Shown one piece after another: positions 1 to 8,947 of a stretch of 64,000 nucleotides of DNA. The notes beneath the pieces are model-generated. The model was not told where the DNA came from and ran no database searches. It worked only from the letters and a program-made list of their open reading frames with translations. The DNA is taken from positions 1-64,000 of the forward strand of contig JANQQD010000115.1 in assembly GCA_028285185.1 (NCBI GenBank). Reading direction: 5' to 3'. The DNA is from Anaerolineae bacterium. Its GTDB lineage: Bacteria > Pseudomonadota > Alphaproteobacteria > DSM-16000 > Inquilinaceae. The position numbers and the translations under genes were made by a program. Numbering within the stretch: the first letter of the stretch is position 1; each line of letters opens with the position of its first letter.

Positions 1-64
1 CCGCCGCGTCGACGCGGCGGCACTAAGCGCCGCCTGCGGCGCTTCCCGAAGGCGCGTCGACGCC
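1..64. repeat. Palindrome cluster A (intergenic hairpin modules)
   Basis: Three consecutive palindromes occupy the left edge. Positions 1-20 form a perfect palindrome centred on GTCGAC. Positions 25-44 form a hairpin with arms AAGCGCCGC and GCGGCGCTT. Positions 51-64 are an imperfect GGCGCG-TCGA-CGCC copy. The last two modules recur in the same order at 36.7 kb and, with altered centres, at 30.0 kb. The flanking gene on the right ends towards this region, as at the other clusters. They may act as bidirectional terminators or mRNA-end stabilisers. Confidence 0.7.
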
Positions 65-146
65 CCTTCCGCCCCAGTTGACGGGTCCTCGTCGGGGCAA
101 CCGCAGTTCTCGCTTCGCAACATGAAGAGCCATAACGCCGCCACCG

Positions 147-752
147 TTACTCCCCCGGGCGGGCGAGGCTGAAGACCTCGCGGATCACCGAATAGTCCCG
201 ATAGCCGAGCCGGGTCAGTGGGTTGAACCGGGTGATGTCGAAATGGCCGTCGACCAGGCAATCGTCGCGCAGATGGACGCCGGTGACCTCGCCGAAGACC
301 GCGAAATTGGCCTCGCCGGAGAGCTGCACGATCTGCGTCATCCGGCACTCAAGCGTTGCCGGCGCGCAGGCCACCCGCGGACAGTCGATGGTCTCGCAAG
401 CGGCCTTTTCGACACCGGCGAGGGCGAACTCGTCGGTCTCCCGCTCCCAGGGCCCGGAGGTCTGGTTCATCACGTCGCGCATCGCATATTCGACGATGTT
501 CACCGCGAAGACCCCGGTCTCGCGGATGTTCCCCACACTGTCCTTGGTCCCGTCGCGGTCCGGCTTGGCGGAGGTCGAGGCGAACATCACCTGGGGCGGC
601 ACATAAGCGACCGCATTGAAGAACGAGTAGGGCGCGAGGTTGTCGCGCCCGTCCGCGCCCCGCGTCGCGATCCAGCCGATGGGGCGCGGCGTGACCACGG
701 CGTTGAACGGGTTATGCGGCAGGCCATGGCCGTCCTCGGGGCGGTAGAACAT
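147..752 (-). CDS. Flavin reductase-like (FMN-binding split barrel) protein
   Basis: 201-residue protein of the DIM6/NTAB flavin-reductase family, which binds FMN and often supplies reduced flavin to oxygenases. The N-terminal TPRPIGWIAT segment and the following NLAPYSFFNAV segment are the usual flavin-binding signature. The ATG at 752 is preceded by GAGGAG at proper spacing. The open frame continues upstream to about 1.55 kb, but that extension is antisense to the next genes and has no family similarity. It is divergent from the acetyltransferase gene. The partner oxygenase is not in the window, so the physiological substrate is unknown. Confidence 0.85.
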   Translation of the reverse strand: MFYRPEDGHGLPHNPFNAVVTPRPIGWIATRGADGRDNLAPYSFFNAVAYVPPQVMFASTSAKPDRDGTKDSVGNIRETGVFAVNIVEYAMRDVMNQTSGPWERETDEFALAGVEKAACETIDCPRVACAPATLECRMTQIVQLSGEANFAVFGEVTGVHLRDDCLVDGHFDITRFNPLTRLGYRDYSVIREVFSLARPGE

Positions 753-827
753 CCGGGTCGCTCCTCGTTGTTTGCGGCAGGCGTAACCGCATGCTACCCG
801 CGCGGCCAGCCGCAAAAGAGGGCGGGC

Positions 828-1301
828 ATGGACGGGATCGGGGTCGAGGCGCCGGAAGATTGGTGGGAGGTCGAGGCGCTTTACGACCTCTGTTTCGCCC
901 CGGGGCGCGAGGCGCTGTCGTCCTACCGGCTGCGGGAAGGCGTGAAACCCGTTGCAGCGCTCTGTTTCGTGGCCCGGGACCATGAGGTCGTTGGCGGGGC
1001 GGTGCGTAACTGGCCGGTGCGGGTCGGCGGCGCGGCTGCCCTGCTTCTCGGCCCCATCGCCGTCCACCCGACGCGGCAGGGGGAGGGGCTTGGCGCCTTC
1101 CTGATCCGCAAGGTGCTGGAAGAGGCGCCCGCGCTGGGTTGGGACCGGGTCATGCTGGTGGGCGATGCGCCTTACTACGGGCGGTTCGGATTTCAGCGGC
1201 TCGATGGGGTGGGGATGCCGCCGCCGACGAACCCCGAGCGGGTGCTCGGTTGGGGGGCGTGGACCGGCATTCGGGGCCAGGTGACGCGCGCAGACGATTG
1301 A
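828..1301 (+). CDS. GNAT family N-acetyltransferase
   Basis: 157-residue GNAT-fold acetyltransferase of the YhbS-like type. The acetyl-CoA binding motif A is visible as LLLGPIAVHPTRQGEGLGAF (Q/RxxGxG/A pattern), followed by a C-terminal GDAPYYGRFGF segment typical of this subgroup. The acceptor substrate cannot be told from sequence. The ATG at 828 was chosen because the protein then begins at the family's normal N-terminus. The longer open frame upstream runs antisense through the flavin reductase. Confidence 0.85.
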   Translation: MDGIGVEAPEDWWEVEALYDLCFAPGREALSSYRLREGVKPVAALCFVARDHEVVGGAVRNWPVRVGGAAALLLGPIAVHPTRQGEGLGAFLIRKVLEEAPALGWDRVMLVGDAPYYGRFGFQRLDGVGMPPPTNPERVLGWGAWTGIRGQVTRADD

Positions 1302-1332
1302 ACCGGCGCTGTTCCGGGCCCATCTTGAGGGT

Positions 1333-2133
1333 ATGGAACAGACCGATCCGCCGATGAAACTCGTCAATCCCGATCCGCCGCCGGTGCCGCTGAGCGATAC
1401 CGCGCGGGCGGAGATCGCCGCCATCGTCGCGCGCCAGGCCAAGGCGCAGAGCGTGCTGATGCAGATCGTCACCTTTGCCGGCGGGCAGGTCGAGGACGTG
1501 ATGAAGGTGCTCCCGAAGGGCACCCGCGCCCAGGTCGAAACCGGCGTGCGCAATGCGCTCCAGCGCAGCTATGACCTCGCCAGCCGGAGCCGGAGTGATC
1601 TCGTCTCCGGAGACCGGGCGCACCGGGTTCTGGCCACGATTTCAGGGGCTTTGGGCGGGCTCGGCGGCTTGCCGACGGCGCTCGCGGAACTCCCCTTGGC
1701 GACGACCGTCATCTTCCGCGCGGTCCAGGGCGTGGCCGAGAGCCATGGCGAGGACCCGCATTCCCCCGAAACCCGCATCGAATGCCTGCGCGTCTTCGGG
1801 TCCGGCGGTCCGGGGGAGGCCGATGACGGGGTTGATACCAGTTTCATAGGCGCGCGCCTGTCGCTTTCGGGCCCCGCCGTCCACCGCCTGATCGCCACCA
1901 TCGCGCCGCGCTTCGCCACGATGCTGGGCCAGAAACTCGCGGCCAAGGCAATCCCGGTAATCGGCGCCGCGGCGGGGGCGGGCACGAACTACGCCTTCAC
2001 CGATTACTATGTCGAGATGGCCCACGTGCATTTTGGTCTGCGCGCCCTTGCGCGGGACCACGGCGAAGAGGCCGTGCTCGAAGAGTTCCACCGCCAGCTC
2101 GCCTCGCGGTCGATCCCGGCAAAGCGCGCCTGA
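1333..2133 (+). CDS. EcsC family protein
   Basis: 266-residue protein matching the EcsC family. Recognisable parts are the helical N-terminal half, the glycine-rich GALGGLGGLPTALAELPLATTVIFRAVQ stretch near residue 100 (a probable membrane-associated hydrophobic segment), and the C-terminal AIPVIGAAAGAGTNYAFTDYY segment. A GAGGG lies just before the ATG at 1333; an in-frame ATG at 1354 is an alternative. In Bacillus, EcsC is encoded with an ABC transporter, but no transporter lies nearby here. The function of the alphaproteobacterial members is not established. Confidence 0.8.
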   Translation: MEQTDPPMKLVNPDPPPVPLSDTARAEIAAIVARQAKAQSVLMQIVTFAGGQVEDVMKVLPKGTRAQVETGVRNALQRSYDLASRSRSDLVSGDRAHRVLATISGALGGLGGLPTALAELPLATTVIFRAVQGVAESHGEDPHSPETRIECLRVFGSGGPGEADDGVDTSFIGARLSLSGPAVHRLIATIAPRFATMLGQKLAAKAIPVIGAAAGAGTNYAFTDYYVEMAHVHFGLRALARDHGEEAVLEEFHRQLASRSIPAKRA

Positions 2134-2199
2134 CCCGTCGGCAGGATTTACAATAGAAATCAACAGGTTTCCGTTGTGTCGCGGGCACTGAAACCCGTT

Positions 2200-4452
2200 T
2201 CAACTCTCCCAGTCCCGCTGCCTGAGCCACTCCATGACCGCCGGCCGCACGGACATCTCGCCCCGCTCCCGCGCCCCGTCGATCACCGCCTTGACCTCGT
2301 CGAGATTGGACCGCCGCAGGATATGCTTCACCGGCCCGATCGAGGCCGGCCGCATGGAGAGCATCCGGAGCCCCATCGCCGCCAGACAGAGCGCCTCCAC
2401 CGGCCGCCCGGCATCCTCGCCGCAGAAACTGAGCGCGGTGTCATGGGCCCGGCAGCGCCGGATCACCATCTCGATATAGCTCAGGAAGCTCACATTGAGC
2501 GTGTCGTAGCGCCGCCGGACCCGTTCGTTCTCGCGATCCGCGGCGAAGAAGAACTGCTTGAGATCGTTGCCCCCGATGGACAGAAAATCGACCTCCTGAA
2601 AGAAGATGTCGGGCGAAAAGCCGAGGCTCGGCGTCTCCAGCATCGCGCCCACCTCGTAGCGCTCGGGCAAGGGATGACCGAGGATACGCTCCCGTTCGAG
2701 GGCCTTGTCGAACTCGGCCCGGGCGGTGCGGAACTCTTCAAGCTGGGCGACGAAGGGGAACATCACGGTCAGCGGCCGACCATTGGCGGCGCGGATCAGC
2801 GCCTGGAGCTGCATCCTGAGCACCCCCGGCTTGTCGATCCCGACACGAAGCGCGCGCCAGCCCATGGCCGGGTTCGGCTCGTCATTGGCCTTCATGTAGC
2901 TCAGCACCTTGTCGGAGCCGATATCGAGGGTACGGAAGGCCACCCGCCTGCCCCCTGCCGCCTCCAGCACCCGGGCATAGAGCGCTGAGAGTTCAGCCCT
3001 TTTCGGCATCTGATTGCGGATCAGGAATTGCAGCTCGGTGCGGAACAGACCCACGCCCTCGGCCCCGGAGGAGGGCAGCGAGGGCAGGTCCGCCATCAGC
3101 CCGGCATTCATATGGAGCGCGACGACGGAGCCGCAGAGCGCCCGCGCCGGCTCGTCGCGGATCGAGGCGTAGCGGGCCTGGGCCCGGGCCTGCATCGCCA
3201 TCTTGTCGCGGAACGCGGTGGTCACCGTCTCGTCCGGGCGCAGATGAACGATGCCCTGGTCACCATCGACGACGATCCGGTCGCCGTTCAGCGCATCGGT
3301 CGTGATGTTGCCGGCATGAACCACGAGCGGGATCGCCCAGGCCCGGGCGACGATGGCCGCATGGCTGCCAACCGAGCCCTCCTCGAGCACGATCCCCTTG
3401 AGCCGCTTGCCGTAGTCCAGAAGCTCCCCGGGCCCGATATTGCGGGCCACCAGCACCGGATTGTCGGGCATCTCCGCACCGGTCTCGCCGCCTTGCCCGG
3501 TGAGGATGCGCAGGAGCCGGTTCGACAGGTCGTCGAGATCGTGGAGCCGGTCGCGCAGATAAGGGTCGGCGGCCTCACTCATCCGGGCGCGGGCCAGGGA
3601 TTGCTCCTTCTCCACCGCGGCCTCGGCGGAAAGGCCGTTCTGGATATCGGCCTCCATCCGCCGCATCCAGCTCCGCGAATTGGCGAACATCCGGTAGGCT
3701 TCGAGCACCTCAAGCCCCTCGCCGCCGCGGTTCGGCGTGGCGTTCAGCATGTCGTCGACGGAGACGCGCAGGCGGTCCACGGCGTCGCGCAGCCGGGTCA
3801 GCTCCGCCTCCGGATCGTCGGTGATCAGATTGGTCACCACGACACGCGGTTCGTGCAGGTAGACCTGGCCCTCCACCACCCCTTCCTGCCCCACGGTGCC
3901 ATGCATCAGCACCGGCTGCTTGTGGCGGGCCGACAGCGCCGCGCCATCGCCGACGAAGGCGCCAAGCTCGGTCATCTCGGCGATCACCATGGCCACGACT
4001 TCGAGCGCATAGACCTCGTCGGCGGAATAGGTCCGCGCGTCGCGGGACTGCACGACAAGGACCCCCATCACCTCGCCCAGGCGCTGCACGGGCACGCCGC
4101 AGAAGCTCGAGAACCGCTCCTCCCCGGTCTCGGGCATGTAGCGGAAACCCCGGGCGGAAGGGGCGTCGGGCGTGTTGATCGCCTGGCGTTTGCGGGCCAC
4201 GCGTCCGACGAGACCCTCGCCGAGCCGCATCCGCGTCTGGTGCACCGCCTCCGCCGCGAGCCCCTCGGTGGCGCAGAGCTCCAGGGTCTCGGCATCGCGG
4301 AACAGGTAGATCGAACAGACCTCCGCCCCCATCGACGAGGCGATGAGCTGCACGATCTTGTCGAGCCGCGCCTGCCCGGCGGCATCCTCGGCCATCGTGT
4401 CGCGCAGACGGCCCAGGAGCTTGCGGCTCTCGGTCTCGAAGCTCTGCGCCAT
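2200..4452 (-). CDS. ptsP: PEP-protein phosphotransferase of the nitrogen PTS (EI-Ntr)
   Basis: 750-residue enzyme I of the nitrogen-type phosphotransferase system. It takes phosphate from phosphoenolpyruvate and passes it to NPr (PtsO). Domains in order: GAF sensor (about 15-165), PEP-utiliser N-terminal domain (about 175-300), swivelling phosphohistidine domain with active-site H364 in GSVGSHAAIVARA, and a C-terminal TIM barrel with the conserved Cys677 in FCGEDAGRP. Length and order match PtsP. It stands immediately downstream of lysC on the same strand (127 bp), an arrangement common in alphaproteobacteria. It regulates nitrogen and potassium metabolism in relatives; no ptsN or ptsO is in the window. 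Confidence 0.95.
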   Translation of the reverse strand: MAQSFETESRKLLGRLRDTMAEDAAGQARLDKIVQLIASSMGAEVCSIYLFRDAETLELCATEGLAAEAVHQTRMRLGEGLVGRVARKRQAINTPDAPSARGFRYMPETGEERFSSFCGVPVQRLGEVMGVLVVQSRDARTYSADEVYALEVVAMVIAEMTELGAFVGDGAALSARHKQPVLMHGTVGQEGVVEGQVYLHEPRVVVTNLITDDPEAELTRLRDAVDRLRVSVDDMLNATPNRGGEGLEVLEAYRMFANSRSWMRRMEADIQNGLSAEAAVEKEQSLARARMSEAADPYLRDRLHDLDDLSNRLLRILTGQGGETGAEMPDNPVLVARNIGPGELLDYGKRLKGIVLEEGSVGSHAAIVARAWAIPLVVHAGNITTDALNGDRIVVDGDQGIVHLRPDETVTTAFRDKMAMQARAQARYASIRDEPARALCGSVVALHMNAGLMADLPSLPSSGAEGVGLFRTELQFLIRNQMPKRAELSALYARVLEAAGGRRVAFRTLDIGSDKVLSYMKANDEPNPAMGWRALRVGIDKPGVLRMQLQALIRAANGRPLTVMFPFVAQLEEFRTARAEFDKALERERILGHPLPERYEVGAMLETPSLGFSPDIFFQEVDFLSIGGNDLKQFFFAADRENERVRRRYDTLNVSFLSYIEMVIRRCRAHDTALSFCGEDAGRPVEALCLAAMGLRMLSMRPASIGPVKHILRRSNLDEVKAVIDGARERGEMSVRPAVMEWLRQRDWES

Positions 4453-4579
4453 GACCCCCTCGTTCGTTCCGAAGACTGGTTAGATCACAACCCGGGCGGG
4501 AACGAAAACGATTTGCGCTGCGGTGGGGCGCCGGAGGCCGGCCGTTCCGCCGCCCTGCGGTGGGTTGGCCGGCCCTGCC

Positions 4580-5818
4580 TTACCCCGCCTTTTCGAGCTC
4601 GAACGCATCGTGGAGCGCCTGCACGGCCAGCTCCATATACTTGCGGTCGATCAGGACGGAGACCTTGATTTCCGAGGTCGTGATGACCTTGATGTTGACC
4701 CCTTCGTCGCGAAGCGTGGCGAACATCTTCGCCGCCACCCCGGCATGGCTGCGCATCCCAATGCCCACGATGGAGACCTTGGCGACCGCGTCGTCGACCA
4801 CCAGATCATGGAAGTTGATCTCGCCCGCCTCCTTCGCGGCCTGCATGGCCTGTTCCGCCCTGAGCGTCTGATCCGTGGGGCAGGAGAAGGTCATGTCGGT
4901 GCGCCCCTCCTCGGAGATGTTCTGCACGATCATGTCCACATTCACCCCGGCCTCGGCCAGGGGGCCGAAGATCGCCGCCGCGATCCCGGGCCGGTCGGCG
5001 ACCGAAATCAGCGTCATCTTGGCCTCGTCCCGGCTATGGGCCACGCCGGCGACCACGTTCATTTCCATGATATCCTCCTCCGCGCAGACCAGCGTGCCCG
5101 CATTGTCCGATTGCTCGCCGAAGCTTGACAGGACCCGCAGCCGCACGCCGTAGCGCATCGCCAGTTCCACCGAGCGGGTCTGGAGCACCTTCGCGCCGAG
5201 TGAGGCCAGTTCCAGCATTTCCTCATAGGCGATCTTGTCGAGCTTGCGCGCTTTCGAGGCGATCCGGGGATCGGTCGTGTAGACCCCATCGACATCCGTG
5301 TAGATGTCGCAGCGCTCGGCCCCGAAGGCGGCGGCGAAGGCCACGGCGGTGGTGTCCGACCCGCCCCGACCCAGGGTCGTCACCCGGCCCTCCGGGCTGA
5401 TCCCTTGAAATCCCGCCACCACGGCGACCCGCATCCCCTCGCCGAATTTCTGGGTGATGTTCTCGGTCCCGATCTCCTCGATCCGGGCTCCGGCATGGGC
5501 GGAATTTGTGTGAAGCGGCACCTGCCAGCCCTGCCAGCTCCGCGCCGGCACGTCCATTTCCTGCAAGGTGAGCGCCATCAGCCCCGCGGTGACGTTCTCG
5601 CCTGAACTCACCACCGCGTCGTATTCGCGGGCATCGAAGAGCGGCGAGGTCTCCTGCACCCAGCCGACAAGCTCGTTCGTCTTGCCTGCCATGGCGGAGA
5701 CAATGACGATCACATTGTAGCCGTTCGCCACCTCGACCCCGACGCGCTTCGCCGCCCGGCGAATGCGGTCGAGCGAGGCGACGCTGGTGCCGCCGAATTT
5801 CATCACCAGAACCGGCAT
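4580..5818 (-). CDS. lysC: Aspartate kinase
   Basis: 412-residue aspartokinase that phosphorylates L-aspartate in the first step of Lys, Thr and Met synthesis. The kinase domain begins with KFGGTSV (residues 7-13) and contains GRGGSDTTAVAFAA. The C-terminal third holds two ACT domains (for example MTLISVADRPGIAAAIFG and KVSIVGIGMRSHAGVAAKMF) that bind feedback inhibitors. Size and layout fit the LysC type whose beta subunit starts internally in some bacteria. The ATG at 5818 begins the conserved N-terminus. It is followed by ptsP on the same strand. Confidence 0.96.
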   Translation of the reverse strand: MPVLVMKFGGTSVASLDRIRRAAKRVGVEVANGYNVIVIVSAMAGKTNELVGWVQETSPLFDAREYDAVVSSGENVTAGLMALTLQEMDVPARSWQGWQVPLHTNSAHAGARIEEIGTENITQKFGEGMRVAVVAGFQGISPEGRVTTLGRGGSDTTAVAFAAAFGAERCDIYTDVDGVYTTDPRIASKARKLDKIAYEEMLELASLGAKVLQTRSVELAMRYGVRLRVLSSFGEQSDNAGTLVCAEEDIMEMNVVAGVAHSRDEAKMTLISVADRPGIAAAIFGPLAEAGVNVDMIVQNISEEGRTDMTFSCPTDQTLRAEQAMQAAKEAGEINFHDLVVDDAVAKVSIVGIGMRSHAGVAAKMFATLRDEGVNIKVITTSEIKVSVLIDRKYMELAVQALHDAFELEKAG

Positions 5819-5892
5819 TGTGGTCCCTTGTCCCGTTCGCCGGGGCTTTTAGGGGGCGGCGCGGTGCCGCGCAATGCGGCGTTGCGGCCGCG

Positions 5893-6597
5893 TCAGGTGG
5901 GCCGCTTGCCGAAGAGCACCTCTTGGGCCTTGCGGTCGGTCTGGATTCTGTTGCGCTTCTCGGACGCCACGGCGCGGCCCTTCTGGACCGCCGGGCGGCT
6001 GCCCACAGCCTCCAGCCAGCGGGCCATATGCGGCTTGTCCTCGATTGTCTGCTGCTGGCCTTCCCAGAGCGAGGCCCAGGGCCAGATCGCCATATCCGCA
6101 ATGGAGTAAAAATCGCCCGCGACGTACTCGTTTTCCGCCAGCTGCCGGTCGAGGACGCCGTAGAGCCGCCCGGTCTCGTTGCGGTAGCGGTCCTTGGCGT
6201 AGGGCAGGTCCTGGGGCGGCTCCATCGAGGGCGCGTATTTCAGGAAGTGATGGGCCTGCCCGGCCATGGGCCCGACGCCGCCCATCTGCCACATCAGCCA
6301 CTGGTCGATCGCGATCCGGTCCCGCTCCGTGGGGCCGCCGAACTGGCCGGTCTTGCGGGCGAGGTATTGCAGGATCGCGCCGGATTCGAAGATCGAGATC
6401 GGCGCGCCGTCCGGCCCGTCCGGGTCCACAATCGCCGGCATCCGGTTGTTCGGCGCGATCTTCAGGAAGTCTGGTTTGAACTGATCTCCGGCCCCGATAT
6501 CCACCAGATGGAGATTGTAGGGCAGCCCCATCTCCTCCAGTGCGATGGTGATCTTCCAGCCGTTCGGCGTGGGCCAGTAGTGGAGGTCGATGGGCAT
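5893..6597 (-). CDS. Glutathione S-transferase family protein (YfcG-like)
   Basis: 234-residue protein with an N-terminal thioredoxin-fold GST domain (IDLHYWPTPNGWKITIALEEMGLPY) and the conserved cis-Pro/ESGAILQYLA glutathione-binding motif near residue 73. An all-helical C-terminal domain follows. The Asn of PTPNGWK and the overall pattern fit the Nu-class/YfcG group, which has disulfide-reductase and peroxidase activities. The substrate is unknown. It lies 74 bp upstream of lysC on the same strand and 27 bp downstream of the hydrolase gene, so co-transcription is possible. Confidence 0.88.
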   Translation of the reverse strand: MPIDLHYWPTPNGWKITIALEEMGLPYNLHLVDIGAGDQFKPDFLKIAPNNRMPAIVDPDGPDGAPISIFESGAILQYLARKTGQFGGPTERDRIAIDQWLMWQMGGVGPMAGQAHHFLKYAPSMEPPQDLPYAKDRYRNETGRLYGVLDRQLAENEYVAGDFYSIADMAIWPWASLWEGQQQTIEDKPHMARWLEAVGSRPAVQKGRAVASEKRNRIQTDRKAQEVLFGKRPT

Positions 6598-6624
6598 GGG
6601 GCCGCTCCTGTCCGGGTTGCCCCG

Positions 6625-7506
6625 TCAGGATGGCGTTTGCGGGCGAAAGGGCAAGGGGGGCAGCGGCAGGCGCCGCCGGGGCCGGGCCGGGCGCGTGACC
6701 GTGGCGCGCAGAAGCGGCAGCGGCGTCGCGGCGGGGCGGTGCAGGAGCGCGCGGTAGAGGCTCCAGATGCCCGGGCGCAGATAGCCCGACCAGTGGCAGA
6801 CCGGCACTTTCGGCGGCCGGATCCGGTAGCCGAGACGGTGGAGGGCGGCGAGGCTCTCGGCCCGGTCGAGCGGCAGGTCGAGCCAGTTCGGCAGGTCCGG
6901 CCCGCCGCGCCCGAGCGTCGGCCCGCGATGGGGCAGGGCGGCGCGCAGGAGCAGGTCGAAGAGCGCGTTCTCCCGGCCGGTCACGTTGACGACCTCGGTG
7001 CCGGGCCGGTCCGCGATGATCTGCGCCGCCTCTGCCCGGAATGCCGCCGCCGAGATCAGCAGAAGCCGGTCGACGGTCCCGGGACTCAGCGCCGGCAGGG
7101 CGTGCAGCGCGACATGGGCGCCGAGGGAATGGCCGACAACGTGGAGCGGGCGATCCGGGGTCTTCGCCTTGACCACGGTCAGGAGCCGGGTCAGGGATCG
7201 CGCCGCACCGAAGGATGCCGCCCAAGCCTCCCAAATTGTTCCGCTTGCGGGCCAGCCGAACGCCACGCCCAGGCCGCGCTCGCCCGCCAGGCCCAGATGG
7301 CGCGGCCAGGACACGGCCTTCCAGCACTCCCTGGTGGGTTCCAGGGCCAGGATATGGCGATGGGGGTCGCGGCGCGGATCGGCCGGGTTGAACTTGAACC
7401 CGTGCAGCATGACCACCACCGGCGCCCCCGGGGCGAGTCCGGCGAGGGTCGCGTCAAGCGCGCCCTCGTCGATCGGATCGTCCGCGTTGACCGGTAGGAG
7501 TGCCAT
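6625..7506 (-). CDS. Alpha/beta hydrolase
   Basis: 293-residue alpha/beta-hydrolase fold protein. The oxyanion motif HGFKF is near residue 35 and the nucleophile elbow GHSLG is at 125-129 with Ser127. The C-terminal tail is rich in Pro, Arg and Leu. The substrate is not identifiable; the family includes esterases and lipases. The ATG at 7506 has a GGGGCGG element upstream. The same frame stays open to about 8.05 kb, but that extension lies antisense to metZ and is not considered coding. Confidence 0.75.
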   Translation of the reverse strand: MALLPVNADDPIDEGALDATLAGLAPGAPVVVMLHGFKFNPADPRRDPHRHILALEPTRECWKAVSWPRHLGLAGERGLGVAFGWPASGTIWEAWAASFGAARSLTRLLTVVKAKTPDRPLHVVGHSLGAHVALHALPALSPGTVDRLLLISAAAFRAEAAQIIADRPGTEVVNVTGRENALFDLLLRAALPHRGPTLGRGGPDLPNWLDLPLDRAESLAALHRLGYRIRPPKVPVCHWSGYLRPGIWSLYRALLHRPAATPLPLLRATVTRPARPRRRLPLPPLPFRPQTPS

Positions 7507-7636
7507 CGCCGCCCCACTACATCTTGTGGCGACGCCTAGGGCGCCGATGCAACAGGCCCGTGAAGCGGCCATGACAGGACCATGACGCGGCGGCCCCGTG
7601 GCTTGACGGCAACGGGATCGGGTTCTAAGGCGGCAT

Positions 7637-7690
7637 CCGTGGCGATTTGTCAGCCGGATTGCGGGCCACGTTAAAGAAACCGCTAAAGAG
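7637..7690 (+). promoter_or_regulatory. SAM-II riboswitch
   Basis: The leader of metZ carries the SAM-II pattern. Stem P1 is CGTGGC (7638-7643) pairing exactly with GCCACG (7665-7670), the loop contains GATTTG, and the conserved single-stranded tail GTTAAAGAAACCGCTAAAG follows, able to form the H-type pseudoknot. SAM-II is found mainly in alphaproteobacteria ahead of methionine genes and binds S-adenosylmethionine to switch expression off. A terminator hairpin lies 11 bases downstream. Confidence 0.92.
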
Positions 7691-7701
7691 GTCAGGGCCA
7701 C

Positions 7702-7736
7702 GCCCCGATACCTTGTCCGGTGTCGGGGCTTTTTTG
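7702..7736 (+). terminator. Intrinsic terminator/attenuator in the metZ leader
   Basis: A 9-bp stem GCCCCGATA (7702-7710) with TGTCGGGGC (7721-7729) and a 10-base loop is followed directly by a run of T (TTTTTT at 7730-7735). It stands between the SAM-II aptamer and the metZ start, ending about 14 bases before the ATG. This suggests that ligand binding acts through transcription termination rather than only by masking the ribosome site. Confidence 0.85.
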
Positions 7737-7749
7737 ATTGGGGGCCGCC

Positions 7750-8919
7750 ATGACGAACTGGGACAAGCGCACCAAGGCGGTCCATGCCGGCATCCGCCGC
7801 TCCGCCTATGGCGAGGTGAGCGAAGCGATTTTCCTGACCCAGGGTTTCGTCTACGACAGCGCCGAGGCCGCCGAGGCCCGGTTCATCGAGGCCGGCGAGG
7901 ACGAGTTCATCTATGCCCGCTACGGCAACCCCACGGTGCGGATGTTCGAGGAGCGGATCGCGGCGCTCGAAGGGGCCGAGGACGCCTTCGCCACGGCGAG
8001 CGGCATGGCGGCGGTCAATGGCGCGCTGATGTCGCTCCTGAAGGCCGGGGATCATGTGGTGTCCTCCCGCGCGCTCTTTGGCTCCTGCCTCTACATCCTC
8101 GAAGACCTCTGCCCGCGTTTCGGCATCGAGGTCAGTTTCGTGGACGGCACCGATCTGGCCGCCTGGGAGGCCGCGATCCGGCCCGATACGGCGGCGGTGT
8201 TCTTTGAGAGCGTCTCCAATCCGACGCTACAGGTGATTGATATCGAAGCCGTTTCGGCGCTCGCCCATGCGGTCAGCGCGGTCGTGATTTGCGACAATGT
8301 CTTCGCCACGCCCGCCTTTTCACGGGCCATCGAACAGGGCGCGGATGTCGTGATCTATTCCGCGACGAAGCATATCGACGGGCAGGGCCGGGCGCTGGGC
8401 GGGGTGATCCTCGGGACCCGGGAGGCGATCCGCAAGACCGTCGAGCCCTACATGAAGCATACCGGCGGCTCGATGTCGCCGTTCACCGCCTGGATGCTGC
8501 TGAAGGGGCTGGAGACGATGGAGCTCCGGGTTCGCGCCCAGGCGGATACCGCGCTGGCCCTCGCCCGGGCCCTCGAGGCGGACGGGGTGCGGGTCATCTA
8601 TCCCGGCCTCGCGAGCCATCCGCAACAGGCCCTCGCCATGGCCCAGACCGGCAGCGGCGGGACCGTGCTGTCGATTGACACGGGCTCTCGCGGTGCGGCG
8701 TTCCGGTTCCTCAACGCCTTGAAAATCTTCACGATTTCCAACAATCTCGGCGATGCGAAATCGATCGCGACGCATCCGGCGACCACCACCCATCAGCGGC
8801 TGCCCGATGACCAGAAGGCGGTGCTGGGGATCACACCGGGCCTGGTGCGGCTGAGCATCGGTCTGGAGGCGTCGGACGATCTCCTCGGCGATCTGCGCCA
8901 GGCCCTCGCGGCGCGCTGA
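7750..8919 (+). CDS. metZ: O-succinylhomoserine sulfhydrylase
   Basis: 389-residue PLP enzyme of the Cys/Met metabolism family that converts O-succinylhomoserine and sulfide to homocysteine. Visible motifs are YARYGNPTVRMFE, ATASGMAAVN, and the PLP-lysine K207 in VIYSATKHIDGQGR. A C-terminal SIGLEASDDLLGDL completes the family pattern. The start is the ATG at 7750 with GGGGG just upstream; an in-frame TTG at 7738 overlaps the attenuator T-run and is less likely. Control by the upstream SAM-II riboswitch fits a methionine biosynthesis role. Confidence 0.95.
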   Translation: MTNWDKRTKAVHAGIRRSAYGEVSEAIFLTQGFVYDSAEAAEARFIEAGEDEFIYARYGNPTVRMFEERIAALEGAEDAFATASGMAAVNGALMSLLKAGDHVVSSRALFGSCLYILEDLCPRFGIEVSFVDGTDLAAWEAAIRPDTAAVFFESVSNPTLQVIDIEAVSALAHAVSAVVICDNVFATPAFSRAIEQGADVVIYSATKHIDGQGRALGGVILGTREAIRKTVEPYMKHTGGSMSPFTAWMLLKGLETMELRVRAQADTALALARALEADGVRVIYPGLASHPQQALAMAQTGSGGTVLSIDTGSRGAAFRFLNALKIFTISNNLGDAKSIATHPATTTHQRLPDDQKAVLGITPGLVRLSIGLEASDDLLGDLRQALAAR

Positions 8920-8947
8920 GCCACGCTCCGGGGCGCGCCAGCGGCGA

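Noticed and set aside
147-1553. A 468-codon open frame on the minus strand covering the flavin reductase and beyond
   Set aside because: Only the last 201 codons show family similarity; the upstream part lies antisense to the GNAT and EcsC genes, reflecting high-GC open-frame bias.
2176-7497. Several long plus-strand frames antisense to ptsP, lysC and the GST gene
   Set aside because: They are rich in His, Arg, Gly and Pro, lack domains, and mirror well-supported genes on the other strand.
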